DNA of 22,670 nt from Pseudomonadota bacterium (GTDB taxonomy: Bacteria; Pseudomonadota; Alphaproteobacteria; Caulobacterales; Caulobacteraceae): positions 1-22,670 of the forward strand of contig JAEXJH010000165.1 in the NCBI GenBank assembly GCA_023445955.1. Reading direction: 5' to 3'. Numbering within the stretch: position 1 is the stretch's first letter; each line of letters begins with the position of its first letter. Positions 7,800 through 16,170 of this stretch are shown piece by piece. The translations under genes were made by a program, and so were the position numbers. A model generated the notes under the pieces. It searched no databases, had not been told where the DNA came from, and saw nothing but the letters and a program-made list of their open reading frames with translations.

Positions 7800-9893
7800 A
7801 TGGACGACGGCTTCATCACCGAGCGCGGCGAGGGCGACGAGACCCATCAGCGCGTTCCGGACGGCGGCCCCCACACCCCCGAAGGCCACCTGACCACCAA
7901 CCAGGGAATCCGGGTCTCCGACAACCAGAACCAGCTGAAGGCCGGGGCCCGAGGTCCTGTGCTCCTGGAGGATTTCGTCCTCCGCGAAAAGATTTTCCAC
8001 TTCGACCACGAGCGCATTCCCGAGCGCATCGTCCATGCCCGCGGCTCGGCCGCGCACGGCTATTTCGAGGCCTATGCAGGCGCGGCCAAGCTGTCGAAGG
8101 CCGACCTCTTCCAGCGCCCCGGCGAGAAGACCCCGGTCTTCGTGCGCTTTTCGACCGTGGCCGGCGGCGCGGGCAGCGTCGACACGCCGCGCGACGTGCG
8201 CGGCTTTGCGGTGAAGTTCTACACCCAGCAGGGCAATTGGGATCTGGTGGGCAACAACATCCCGGTGTTCTTCATCCAGGACGCCATGAAGTTCCCCGAC
8301 CTGGTCCACTCGGTGAAGATGGAGGCCGATCGCGGCTATCCGCAGGCCGCCAGCGCCCACGACACGTTCTGGGACTTCATCAGCCTGATGCCCGAGAGCA
8401 CCCACATGATCATGTGGGCGATGAGCGACCGAACCATCCCACGGTCCTTGCGCACCATGCAGGGCTTTGGCGTTCACACCTTCCGGCTGGTCGACGCTAA
8501 GGACAAGGTCACCTTCGTCAAGTTCCACTGGAAGCCCAAGCAGGGTGTGGCCTCGACGATCTGGGACGAGGCGGTGAAGATCGCCGGCGCCGATCCCGAC
8601 TTCCAGCGCCGCGATCTCTTCGAGGCCATCCAGCGCGGCGACTTCCCCGAGTGGGAGCTGGGCGTCCAGGCCTTCGACCAGGCCTTCGCTGACAGCTTGC
8701 CCTTCGACGTGCTGGACCCGACCAAGATCATCCCGGAAGAGGTGCTGCCGGTGCAGCCGATCGGACGGATGGTGCTGAACCGCTATCCGGACAACTTCTT
8801 CGCCGAGACCGAGCAGGTCGCCTTCTGTCCCGGCAACATCGTGCCGGGCGTCGATTTCACCGAGGATCCGCTGCTGCAGGGACGCCTGTTCTCGTATCTC
8901 GACACCCAGAAGAGCCGGCTGGGCACGGCCAACTTCCACCAGATCCCGATCAACGCGCCCAAGTGTCCGGTGATGAACTTCCAGCGCGACGGCATGATGC
9001 AGATGCTGCAGCCCAAGGGCCGCGCCAACTACGAGCCCAACAGCCTGGCCGAGACGGCGGGCGAGGAGGGCGGTCCGCGCGAATGCCCGGTGACCGGCTT
9101 CCGAACCACCAGCGTGGGCGCCGACCTGGGCGCGGAGAAGCTGCGGGTCCGGCCCGAAAGCTTCGCCGATCACTATAGCCAGGCGCGGTCGTTCTTCCGC
9201 TCGCTGGACCCGGCCGAGCAGGCGCACCTGGCCTCGGCCCTGGTGTTCGAGCTTTCCAAGGTCGGCATCGAGGCGGTGCGGACGCGGATGCTGTCCAATC
9301 TGGTCAATGTCGATCCTGAGCTCGCCAAGCGGGTCGGCGCAGGCCTGAACATGCCCGTGCCCAAGGCCTCGAAGGCGGCGGTCCCGGTGCAGGACCTGGC
9401 GCTGTCGCCGGCCCTGCGGATCATCAACGGCCCGCTGGAGCCGACCGATATCAAGGGCCACGTGATCGGCGTTCTGGTCGCCGACGGTTCGGACGCCAAG
9501 GCGGTCGACAAGCTGAAGGCGGCGATCAAGAAGGCCGGGGCTGTGGCCAAGGTCATCGCGCCGAAGATCGGCGGGGCCAAGGGCGCGGACGGAACCCTGA
9601 TCCCGGCCGACGGCCAGCTGGCCGGTACGCCGTCGGTGACCGTCGACGCCATCGCGTTGGTGTTGTCCGAGGAAGGCTGCGCGGCCCTGCTCAAGGAAGC
9701 CGCCGCCGTCCAGTTCGTCATGGACGCCTTCGGCCACCTGAAGGCGATCGGCGCGACAGAGGCGGCCCGGCCGCTGCTCGACAAAGCCGGCGTCGAGGCG
9801 GACGAAGGCGTCACCGATCTTGGCGGCGACTTCATCGCGGCGGCGGCCAAGCGGTTCTGGGATCGCGAGCCGAAGGTGCGGACGCTGGCCTAG
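7800..9893 (+). CDS. katE: Large-subunit monofunctional catalase, KatE/HPII type
   Basis: This 697-residue enzyme decomposes hydrogen peroxide to water and oxygen with heme. Essential residues are visible: His79 in [14 protein letters not shown], Asn152 in [18 protein letters not shown], and the proximal heme ligand Tyr366 in RLFSYLDTQ. Their spacing equals that of E. coli HPII (His128, Asn201, Tyr415). The length and a C-terminal DJ-1/PfpI-like flavodoxin domain (about 550-697, from [28 protein letters not shown]) place it in the large-subunit clade. The ATG at 7800 was chosen because GAGGAGG lies 5 nt upstream. The frame is open back to an ATG at 7689, but that extension contains the candidate stress promoter and lacks family sequence. 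The predicted EcfG promoter suggests induction by general stress and stationary phase. Confidence 0.96.
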   Translation: MDDGFITERGEGDETHQRVPDGGPHTPEGHLTTNQGIRVSDNQNQLKAGARGPVLLEDFVLREKIFHFDHERIPERIVHARGSAAHGYFEAYAGAAKLSKADLFQRPGEKTPVFVRFSTVAGGAGSVDTPRDVRGFAVKFYTQQGNWDLVGNNIPVFFIQDAMKFPDLVHSVKMEADRGYPQAASAHDTFWDFISLMPESTHMIMWAMSDRTIPRSLRTMQGFGVHTFRLVDAKDKVTFVKFHWKPKQGVASTIWDEAVKIAGADPDFQRRDLFEAIQRGDFPEWELGVQAFDQAFADSLPFDVLDPTKIIPEEVLPVQPIGRMVLNRYPDNFFAETEQVAFCPGNIVPGVDFTEDPLLQGRLFSYLDTQKSRLGTANFHQIPINAPKCPVMNFQRDGMMQMLQPKGRANYEPNSLAETAGEEGGPRECPVTGFRTTSVGADLGAEKLRVRPESFADHYSQARSFFRSLDPAEQAHLASALVFELSKVGIEAVRTRMLSNLVNVDPELAKRVGAGLNMPVPKASKAAVPVQDLALSPALRIINGPLEPTDIKGHVIGVLVADGSDAKAVDKLKAAIKKAGAVAKVIAPKIGGAKGADGTLIPADGQLAGTPSVTVDAIALVLSEEGCAALLKEAAAVQFVMDAFGHLKAIGATEAARPLLDKAGVEADEGVTDLGGDFIAAAAKRFWDREPKVRTLA

Positions 9894-9903
9894 CGCTCGA
9901 AGG

Positions 9904-9935
9904 GAAGCTCGCGGTCATCATCCGCCGCGAGCTTC
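9904..9935. terminator. Bidirectional terminator-like hairpin
   Basis: A perfect 11-bp stem (9904-9914 with 9925-9935) around a 10-nt loop sits between the convergent catalase and oxidoreductase genes, 10 nt after one stop and 4 nt from the other. It could stop both transcripts. It has no strong T-run on either side. Confidence 0.6.
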
Positions 9936-9939
9936 AATC

Positions 9940-11154
9940 TCAGGCTTTGTAGAGATCAGCGTCCGGGTCGCGTTGGCCCCGGATCTCCGCCGCGACGACC
10001 TGGGACGCGATCACCGAATAGGTGATGCCGTTGCCGCCAAAGCCCATCACGGCCCAGGTGTGTTCCATGCTCTCGATGGGGCCGATGCTGGGCAGGCCCG
10101 TGGCGCTCTCGCCGAAGGCTCCGGCCCAGCCGTAGTCGATCTCGAACGCGGTGTCAGGGAGCAGGCGCTGAAGCTTGGCGGCGAGCACCTTCTGCTTGTG
10201 CGCCAGCTTCGTCCTGTCCTGGTGGGCGACCGCTGACGCTTCGTCCTCGCCCCCGACGATCAGCCGACCGTCACCGCCCATGCGCAGGTAGAGGTAGGGA
10301 TCGGACGCCTCCCAGACCAGCATGTCCCTCAGCCATGCCGGACACCGCTGACGCGGCGTAGAGGCCATGGCCCAGGTCGAGATGACATCCGCGCCGGGCG
10401 TGGGGACCCCCTTGGGAAACTCGTATCCGCAGCAGAACACCACCGACCTGGCCCGCACCGCATGATCTCTATCGGTCAGGAGCGTCACGCCGTCCGGATC
10501 GCTGATGGCCTGCGTGACCTCGACAGGCGACCAGATCCGCGCGCCGCGCGCGTGGGCGCGTCTCAGAAGCGCGGCCGCCAATCGGGCAGGGTCGCCGCTG
10601 GCCGAGCCGCTTGAGAGGATGGCGGCCGTGCGCTCCATGCCGAATTGTTCGCGCAATGCGGCGGCGTCCAGATACCGGCTATCCAGCCCGATCTCGGCGC
10701 GGGCCATCGCCTCGGCCTCCAGCGCACGATGGCCATACGCGTCACCTGCCAGGTAGAGGGACGACTTGTCCTTCAGCCCGCAGACGATGCGCTCCTCGGC
10801 CACGATCCGTTTCAGGGCGTCCACCGCTTGGCGCGACCTGAGATAGGCCCGCCTGGCTTTCGCCGCGCCGATCTTCTTGGCGAGCGTCGTGAGCGGAAGA
10901 TCGATCTCCCACTGCAGCAGCGCCGTCGACGCCACGGTCGAGCCCATCAGCGGCGCGCGCCGGTCCAGCACCGCGACCGCGTGATCTTTCGACAGCTCAT
11001 GGGCCATGAAGGCGCCGCTGATCCCGGCGCCGACAATGGCGACGTCGACGCTGATCGCTTTCGTCAGCGGGCGCACCGGAACACCCAATCCAGGGCTATC
11101 GGCCCAAAGGGAACGTCCGGTCCTGAGGTCGCGCTTGATCGTAGCTCCGGTCAT
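9940..11154 (-). CDS. FAD-dependent oxidoreductase (D-amino-acid-oxidase/glycine-oxidase fold)
   Basis: The 404-residue protein has an N-terminal FAD-binding Rossmann motif at about residues 38-47 (VAIVGAGISGAFMAHEL), with an acidic residue (Asp64) at the end of the second strand. The C-terminal return of the FAD domain, with GLPSIGPIESMEHTWAVMGFGGNGITYSVIASQ, is typical of the DAO family. No signal peptide or transmembrane helix is apparent. Relatives oxidise amines or amino acids, but the substrate cannot be named. The start lies 12 nt after the stop of the PNPOx-like gene on the same strand with only a weak ribosome site, so the two probably form an operon and share the stress-type promoter at 11706-11730. 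A regulatory or detoxifying role in stress is inference. Confidence 0.88.
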   Translation of the reverse strand: MTGATIKRDLRTGRSLWADSPGLGVPVRPLTKAISVDVAIVGAGISGAFMAHELSKDHAVAVLDRRAPLMGSTVASTALLQWEIDLPLTTLAKKIGAAKARRAYLRSRQAVDALKRIVAEERIVCGLKDKSSLYLAGDAYGHRALEAEAMARAEIGLDSRYLDAAALREQFGMERTAAILSSGSASGDPARLAAALLRRAHARGARIWSPVEVTQAISDPDGVTLLTDRDHAVRARSVVFCCGYEFPKGVPTPGADVISTWAMASTPRQRCPAWLRDMLVWEASDPYLYLRMGGDGRLIVGGEDEASAVAHQDRTKLAHKQKVLAAKLQRLLPDTAFEIDYGWAGAFGESATGLPSIGPIESMEHTWAVMGFGGNGITYSVIASQVVAAEIRGQRDPDADLYKA

Positions 11155-11166
11155 CGCGGCGTGCGG

Positions 11167-11676
11167 CTAGAGCGACACCTTGGCATGGTCGCCCATCTGC
11201 GGCGCCGAACCCGTCACCGCGGCGACGACCATCTTGACCAGCGCCACGGCCTTGCCGGGGCTGTCCCAGAGTTCTCCGTTCTCCGGCGTCAGGGTCAGGA
11301 GGCGAATGGACGGATCCGTCGCGTCGTCCCACCAGGCCTTGTCGAAATCGCTCCAAAGTTCGGCGATCTTGGCGCGATCATTGGTCAGCCGGGCCGTTCC
11401 GGCGATCAGCACGTACTTGTAGTGGCTGTTGTCGGCCCAGGCGCACGAGACGCTTGGGAAGTGCTCGACCTGGCCGTTCTTGTCGCCCTCGACATCGACC
11501 AGGAAATGCACGGCGTGTTCGTCGCGGCGGACCCGCGCCGACAGCGGGCGGCTGTGCTGTTGCTCGCCATCCCAGGTCGTGAACATCCCGATGTCGATCT
11601 TCTCGATCAGCTCCCAGATGCGGTCCTGCACCTCTTGCGGCGAGTGGGGATTATCGTCGGTGCATTCCTTGGCCAT
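11167..11676 (-). CDS. Pyridoxamine-5'-phosphate-oxidase-like general stress protein
   Basis: The 169-residue protein matches the PNPOx-like 'general stress protein' group, split-barrel flavin-binding proteins: DIGMFTTWDGEQQHSRPLSARV, HFLVDVEGDKNGQVEHFPSVSCAWAD, YVLIAGTARLTNDRAKIAELWSDFDKAWW and the C-terminal ENGELWDSPGKAVALVKMVVAAVTG. Members bind FMN or FAD; their reaction is mostly unknown. The ATG at 11676 is preferred because GAGGA lies 7 nt upstream. In-frame TTG/ATG codons at 11706 and 11703 fall within or next to the predicted promoter -10 and are unlikely starts. It is the first gene of a probable operon with the FAD oxidoreductase and diverges from the csbD-like gene. Confidence 0.9.
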   Translation of the reverse strand: MAKECTDDNPHSPQEVQDRIWELIEKIDIGMFTTWDGEQQHSRPLSARVRRDEHAVHFLVDVEGDKNGQVEHFPSVSCAWADNSHYKYVLIAGTARLTNDRAKIAELWSDFDKAWWDDATDPSIRLLTLTPENGELWDSPGKAVALVKMVVAAVTGSAPQMGDHAKVSL

Positions 11677-11705
11677 CGTGCAGTCCTCGCGGGTTGGGGA
11701 CATCA

Positions 11706-11730
11706 AACGTCTCGCTCGAGGCGCAGTTGC
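11706..11730 (-). promoter_or_regulatory. EcfG/SigT-type promoter of the PNPOx-FAD oxidoreductase operon
   Basis: Read on the minus strand: GCAAC (11730-11726), 16 nt, CGTT (11709-11706). One base differs from the GGAAC-N16-CGTT consensus. The leader to the ATG at 11676 would be about 20-25 nt. Confidence 0.55.
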
Positions 11731-11790
11731 TGGACCCTCGTATTCGATGCGCGAAGCCGCGCGGATTGGGCCGAGGATCGGGGCGAACGA

Positions 11791-11815
11791 GGAACCGTAG
11801 CCTTAGGCGCGGGTT
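11791..11815 (+). promoter_or_regulatory. EcfG/SigT-type promoter of the csbD-like gene
   Basis: GGAAC (11791-11795), 16 nt, GGTT (11812-11815). Its edges (GGAACCG and GCGGGTTTGG) are the same as those of the catalase promoter. The leader to the ATG at 11866 is about 45 nt. Confidence 0.68.
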
Positions 11816-11865
11816 TGGGGAGAGCGCCGCGATCGGCGCGGGCTTTGGCGCCGCAGGAGCAGACG

Positions 11866-12210
11866 ATGGACGATCAAGTGGTAGGCGTGGCCAAGCAGGG
11901 CCTGGGTCGAGTTCAGGACGCCATCGGTGGCCTGACGGGCGACGCCGCCCTGCAAGGCAAGGGCAAGATCAACGAGGCCGCCGGAGCGGCGCAGCACGCC
12001 TTCGGCGAGGCCAAGAGCAGCCTTTTCGAAGCGGTCGACGAGATCGTCGATGGCGTGCGTGGCGAGATCCACGCCCAGCTCGACACGGTCGAGGGCTATG
12101 TCACCGCGCGTCCGCTGCAGGCGCTGGGCGTCGCCGCCGGCGTCGGCCTGCTGCTGGGGTTGCTGCTGCGCGGCCGTAGTCGCACGGTCTATACCCGCGC
12201 TTCGCGCTAA
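11866..12210 (+). CDS. CsbD-like stress protein with C-terminal membrane anchor
   Basis: This 114-residue protein begins with a CsbD-type segment at about residues 4-48 (AKQGLGRVQDAIGGLTGDAALQGKGKINEAAGAAQ), followed by an amphipathic helical stretch. It ends with a hydrophobic helix at about 83-102 (PLQALGVAAGVGLLLGLLL) and a basic tail (RGRSRTVYTRASR). The tail resembles that of ElaB/YqjD/DUF883 proteins, which tether to the inner membrane. The start is chosen for AGGAG 6 nt before the ATG; much longer in-frame extensions upstream run across the antisense PNPOx gene and are not credible. CsbD proteins are general-stress-induced in many bacteria, with no agreed molecular function, and the upstream promoter element agrees with stress control. 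Confidence 0.88.
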   Translation: MDDQVVGVAKQGLGRVQDAIGGLTGDAALQGKGKINEAAGAAQHAFGEAKSSLFEAVDEIVDGVRGEIHAQLDTVEGYVTARPLQALGVAAGVGLLLGLLLRGRSRTVYTRASR

Positions 12211-12234
12211 CGCTTCGCAAGCGCTGTTCGATCG

Positions 12235-12260
12235 CGCCCTCGGGAGAGATCCCGAGGGCG
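12235..12260. terminator. Bidirectional terminator-like hairpin
   Basis: CGCCCTCGGG (12235-12244), a 6-nt loop and CCCGAGGGCG (12251-12260) form a perfect 10-bp stem between the convergent csbD-like and flavin-monooxygenase genes. The T-run is poor on both strands. Confidence 0.6.
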
Positions 12261-12281
12261 TCGTCGTATTGGACCTGGCGG

Positions 12282-13310
12282 CTAGGCCAGCATGTCCCGA
12301 ACCAGCGGAATGACCCGCTCGCCATAGAGGCCAATGCTGTCCAGCAGCTTTTCGTGCGCCAGGGCGCCGGCGCTGTACTTCATCTGGAAGCGCGAGGCGC
12401 CCAGCGCCTTTACCGTCGCGGCGATCTTGCGCGCCACGGTCTCGGGCGATCCCACATACAGGGAGCCGTGGGCGGCCTCCTGTTCGAACTCGGCCTGGCT
12501 CATCGGCGGCCAGCCGCGCTCGGCCCCGATGCGATCGCGCATGGCCTTGTAGTCGGGCCAGAGCTCCTCGCGCGCCTGCTCGTCGGTCTTGGCGACATAG
12601 CCGGGCGAGTGGACGCCGATCGGCTGGACCGGTTTGTCCATTTCGCCAAAGGCGCGCTTGTAGAGATCCACATACGGCAGGAAGCGCTTGGGATCGCCGC
12701 CGATGATCGCCAGCATCATGGGCAGATCGTAGCGCGCCGCGCGCACCACCGATTCCGGGCTGCCGCCAACGCCGATCCAAGTCTTGAGGGGCTGGTCGCC
12801 CTGACGCGGGAAGACTTCCTGATTGACCAGGGGCGGGCGGGTTCGACCTTGCCAGGTGACGGCCCGCTCGCGGAGCAGGGCCGCGAAGAGGTCGAGCTTC
12901 TCCTCGAAGAGCTGGTTGTACTGCGACAGCTCGAACCCGAAGAGCGGGAAGGATTCCGTGAACGAGCCGCGACCCAGGATCACCTCGGCCCGGCCGCTTG
13001 AGGCCGCATGCAAGGTCGAATAGCGCTGGAAGACGCGGATGGGATCATCTGAGCTCAGCACTGTGACGGCCGAGCCGAGCTTGATGCGCGAGGTCTGGCC
13101 GGCGATCGTGGCCAGGACCATCTCGGGCGAAGAGACGGCGAAGTCGGCCCGGTGATGCTCGCCGATCCCGAAGAAGTCGACCCCGACCGCGTCGGCGCGC
13201 ACGCCCTCGGCGACGACGTTGCGGATGACTTGGTCGTGGGGCAGCAGCCTTCCGTTCGGCCCGGTCGTCACGTCGCCGAAGGTGTCCAGTCCAAGTTCGA
13301 CAACGCTCAT
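12282..13310 (-). CDS. LLM-class (luciferase-like) flavin-dependent oxidoreductase
   Basis: The 342-residue protein is a TIM-barrel luciferase-like monooxygenase. It has the family opening VELGLDTFGDV, then FFGIGEHHRADFAVSSPEMVLATIAGQTSRIKLGSAVTVLSSDDPIRVFQRYSTL, GRAEVILGRGSF, WIGVGGSPESVVRAARYDLPMMLAIIGGDP and GSPETVARKI, all common in the group. Members use reduced FMN (or F420) to oxidise varied small molecules, and the substrate here is unknown. The ATG at 13310 begins directly before family sequence. An ATG at 13349, with AAGGG 4 nt upstream, would add 13 residues and cannot be excluded. It lies on the same strand as, and downstream of, the phytochrome kinase gene with a gap of about 120 bp, so some co-transcription is possible. 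Confidence 0.92.
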   Translation of the reverse strand: MSVVELGLDTFGDVTTGPNGRLLPHDQVIRNVVAEGVRADAVGVDFFGIGEHHRADFAVSSPEMVLATIAGQTSRIKLGSAVTVLSSDDPIRVFQRYSTLHAASSGRAEVILGRGSFTESFPLFGFELSQYNQLFEEKLDLFAALLRERAVTWQGRTRPPLVNQEVFPRQGDQPLKTWIGVGGSPESVVRAARYDLPMMLAIIGGDPKRFLPYVDLYKRAFGEMDKPVQPIGVHSPGYVAKTDEQAREELWPDYKAMRDRIGAERGWPPMSQAEFEQEAAHGSLYVGSPETVARKIAATVKALGASRFQMKYSAGALAHEKLLDSIGLYGERVIPLVRDMLA

Positions 13311-13428
13311 GGGATGCACTCTGTCCTTGTCGGAGCCGTCAGGCGCCATCTGGCCCTTAGATAGGCGCGCAATCCGCCACCGGAAGAGGTGCAGTTTCTC
13401 CGGCCTTCGCCTCCCGCGACAAGTCGGC

Positions 13429-15996
13429 CTATTGGCCGGGCATCGTCAGCAAACGCTCCAGCGCCCGCGCCACGTTCTCGATCGTATAGGGCTTCTGCAC
13501 GACCATCCGCTCGGCGTGGGCGGCCGGCAGGTGGGCCTGCTCGCCATAGCCCGACGCGAACAGGAACGGGATGCCCATCGTCTCGAGCCGGTCGGCGATC
13601 GGGAAGCTCGACTTGTCGCCGAGGTTGATGTCCAGCATGGCGATGTCAGGCCGCAGGTCTTCGCCCAGCAGGTCGAGGGCGGCGGGTACCGTCGCCGCGG
13701 TCATCACGCCGTCGGCGCCCAGCTTCTTGACGACGTCCTCGGCGTCCAGGGCGATGATCAGGCTGTCCTCGACGATCAGGACCGTCTTGGCGGCCAGGAC
13801 CTGGCGCGGCGCCACGCCCCGCTCGACCGGCTTGCGCGGCGCCTTGAGCGGCGCCAGGCGATCGCCGGACGCTTCGGAGACATGGCGCGCCGGGATGCTG
13901 AACCGCGCCCGCACACCGTCTGGAGCATAGTCGATCTTGGCCTCGCCCCCCAGGTCGTAGGGCACTGAGCGGCTGATGATCGTCGTGCCGAAGCCACGAC
14001 GCTCGGGCGGGGTCACGGGCGGACCGCCGGTCTCGACCCATTCGACCACCAGGTTGCCGGCGTTGTCGCGTCGCCAGGCGATGTCGACCGCGCCGTCCGC
14101 CGACAGGCTGCCGTACTTGGCAGAGTTGGTGATCAGCTCGTGGAACACCAGCGCCATGGTCGAATAGGCCTGAGGATTGAGCAGGACGAAGCCACCCGTC
14201 GTGGCCACGCGGTCGGGCCGGTCGGCGAGGAAGGCGGCCGTCTCGGCGTCGACCAGCGCCTGGATCGGGGCAGGACCCCAGTGGTCGTCGGTGATCTGGT
14301 TGTGGGCCCGAGCCAGGGCGTGGATGCGGCCGTCGACCTGCTTGACGAAGCTCTCCAGGTCGCCGTCCGCCGGCTTGGACTGCCGGATGAGACCACGGAT
14401 CACGCCCAGGATGTTGCGGACGCGGTGATTGAGCTCGGCGATCAGCATCTCCTGCCGCTCGCTGGCCGACTGGCGCTGGGTGGCGGCCTCGTCGGCCATG
14501 CGCAGGACCACCTCGATCAGCGTCGCACGCAGGGTCTCGGCGACCCGAATTTCAGAAGCGTTGAAGGGCTTGGAGCGGCCCTGGACCGTCTCCTTCCATT
14601 CCTCGAAGCTTTCGCGCGGCGTCAGGCGCGGGCCGTTGGGGCCGTACTCGACCGGCTTGTGGGGATCGCCGCCCCAGCGCACCGAGCGGACGATCTCGCG
14701 TCGGAAGATCACCACGTAGTCTCGGGCCGCGCGCGAGATCGGGATGGCCAGCATGCCTGCGGCGTTGTCGGCGAAGCGCTCGGCGTCCTTCATGAAGCCG
14801 CCGATGTGGTCCGTCGCGAACACCTGGCCGTCCGAGACCGCGGTCAACTCGCCGATCAGCTGCCGGAACTCCCCCGTCGAGGGCGTGCTGCCCGACAGGA
14901 CGCTGGTGCCGTTGATCCAGACGCCCACGCCGTCGGCGGGGATGGCGTTGGTCAGGATCGAGGTCAGCCAGTCGGGGTTGTTGAGCAGGCTGTCGTCCGA
15001 CGCCACCGCGCCCAGCAGCTGGTCGGAGATGTCGCGGGCGCGCCGCTCGAACTCCATGATCTCGCGGCGCTCGCGGCTTTCCAAGCGCATCGAGAACATC
15101 TGGGCGAACAGCTCGCACACCGCGCGGGTGTTGAAGTCCAGCACACGCGGGCCGTAGTGGTGGCAGGCGAACAGGCCCCACAGCTCGTCGTCGACGATGA
15201 TCGAGATCGACATCGAGGCGCCCACGCCCATGTTCTTCAGATATTCGATGTGGATCGGCGAGACCGAACGAAGGGCCGACAGCGACAGGTCCAGCGGGCG
15301 GCCCTTGTCGTCCAGCTGCGGCACGATCGGGGCGGGGACCGCGTCCACATCGGCGATCGTACGGATCAGGTTGCGCTTGTAGAGGATCCGCGCCTGGCGC
15401 GGGATGTCGCTGGCGGGATAGCGCAGGCCCTTGAACGAGCCGATGCCCACCCGCATCGCCTCGGCCACCACCTCGCCCGAGCCTTCGGTGTCGAACCGGT
15501 AGACCATCACCCGGTCATAGCCGGCCAGGCCGCGGATCAGCCGCGCGCCCTCCTGGAAGAAGGCGTCCATCGAGCGCGTGCGGTCCAGGCGGGCGATCAT
15601 CGAGCGGACGGTGTTGGTCGCATCGCCCCGTTCCTGCTGGGCCGCCTCGATCTCGATCACCAGGAGATCGTTGGAGGCGTGAACCACCAGGTCGAAAAGC
15701 TGTTCGGAGCGACGCAGTCGCACGCCGAAGATCCGCTCCACCGCGTCGGGGCCGACCAGCAGCGTCGCGCGGTTGCGCACCTCGTGCAGCGCGTCGCTGA
15801 TCAGCAGCGTATCGAGGTTGTGCCCTATCGCCTCGGACGGCTCGATCTCGAAGATGTCGCGCAAGTTGGCGGAGACGCGTTGGATGACCCATTGGCGGGA
15901 AACCGCGATCAGCACGCCGGTGGGCTGGATCGCGCCGAGCAGGTGGATGGGCTCGCGATCGCAATTGGTCAGATCGGTGGTCGGGAGATCCTTCAC
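13429..15996 (-). CDS. bphP: Bacteriophytochrome HWE-family histidine kinase with C-terminal receiver
   Basis: This 855-residue photoreceptor has the order PAS-GAF-PHY-HWE kinase-receiver. Cys12 in TNCDREPIH is at the conserved biliverdin-attachment position. PASDIP (194-199) and the His pair in ACHHYGP (279-280) mark the GAF chromophore pocket. PRESF (460-464) is the PRxSF motif of the PHY tongue. The kinase has ELNHRVRN with phospho-acceptor His524, HELITNSAKYG (His619, Asn624) and the WVE motif (653-655) that define the HWE group. The receiver has acidic residues 743-744, phospho-acceptor Asp789 and Lys835. All key residues are intact, so red/far-red-controlled phosphotransfer is expected, first perhaps to its own receiver. 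It has an exact EcfG-type promoter. HWE kinases of alphaproteobacteria often feed PhyR, but this partner is inferred. Confidence 0.95.
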   Translation of the reverse strand: MKDLPTTDLTNCDREPIHLLGAIQPTGVLIAVSRQWVIQRVSANLRDIFEIEPSEAIGHNLDTLLISDALHEVRNRATLLVGPDAVERIFGVRLRRSEQLFDLVVHASNDLLVIEIEAAQQERGDATNTVRSMIARLDRTRSMDAFFQEGARLIRGLAGYDRVMVYRFDTEGSGEVVAEAMRVGIGSFKGLRYPASDIPRQARILYKRNLIRTIADVDAVPAPIVPQLDDKGRPLDLSLSALRSVSPIHIEYLKNMGVGASMSISIIVDDELWGLFACHHYGPRVLDFNTRAVCELFAQMFSMRLESRERREIMEFERRARDISDQLLGAVASDDSLLNNPDWLTSILTNAIPADGVGVWINGTSVLSGSTPSTGEFRQLIGELTAVSDGQVFATDHIGGFMKDAERFADNAAGMLAIPISRAARDYVVIFRREIVRSVRWGGDPHKPVEYGPNGPRLTPRESFEEWKETVQGRSKPFNASEIRVAETLRATLIEVVLRMADEAATQRQSASERQEMLIAELNHRVRNILGVIRGLIRQSKPADGDLESFVKQVDGRIHALARAHNQITDDHWGPAPIQALVDAETAAFLADRPDRVATTGGFVLLNPQAYSTMALVFHELITNSAKYGSLSADGAVDIAWRRDNAGNLVVEWVETGGPPVTPPERRGFGTTIISRSVPYDLGGEAKIDYAPDGVRARFSIPARHVSEASGDRLAPLKAPRKPVERGVAPRQVLAAKTVLIVEDSLIIALDAEDVVKKLGADGVMTAATVPAALDLLGEDLRPDIAMLDINLGDKSSFPIADRLETMGIPFLFASGYGEQAHLPAAHAERMVVQKPYTIENVARALERLLTMPGQ

Positions 15997-16061
15997 GGGC
16001 GTCCTTCGTGCATCGTGGTCGATCCAGCGCTAGGCGACGATACCGGCGCTAAGCTTCACCG

Positions 16062-16086
16062 AACGCGATGGCCGGAACCGAGTTCC
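16062..16086 (-). promoter_or_regulatory. EcfG/SigT-type promoter of the phytochrome kinase gene (exact consensus)
   Basis: Read on the minus strand: GGAAC (16086-16082), 16 nt, CGTT (16065-16062), an exact match to the general-stress consensus. The -35 sits in an inverted repeat CCGGAAC-CGA-GTTCCGG (16072-16088). The leader to the start at 15996 is roughly 60 nt. Confidence 0.75.
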
Positions 16087-16144
16087 GGGGAGGGAGCCTC
16101 CATTCGGGTATAGAAGGGCGAGCCGCAAAACTAGGCCGCGCTGG

Positions 16145-16170
16145 TGAACCTTCGAGAAGGGTTTGGGGTT
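16145..16170 (+). promoter_or_regulatory. Weak EcfG-like element before the helix-hairpin-helix gene
   Basis: TGAAC (16145-16149), 17 nt, GGTT (16167-16170). It departs from the consensus in both halves and is offered only because it is placed correctly, 38 nt before the ATG at 16208. Confidence 0.25.

Noticed and set aside
7311..9737. 808-residue open frame antisense to the catalase gene
   Set aside because: It lies opposite a certain catalase gene, has low-complexity Arg/Gly/His/Leu-rich composition with no motif, and arises from GC-rich third positions.
10645..11865. Long plus-strand extension of the csbD-like frame (start at 10645)
   Set aside because: It runs antisense across the oxidoreductase and PNPOx genes; only the part from 11866, with its own ribosome site, has family sequence.
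14140..16113. 657-residue open frame antisense to the phytochrome kinase
   Set aside because: It is opposite a gene with all phytochrome and kinase motifs; its translation is rich in Asp/Arg/Gly/His without any domain and spans the promoter region.
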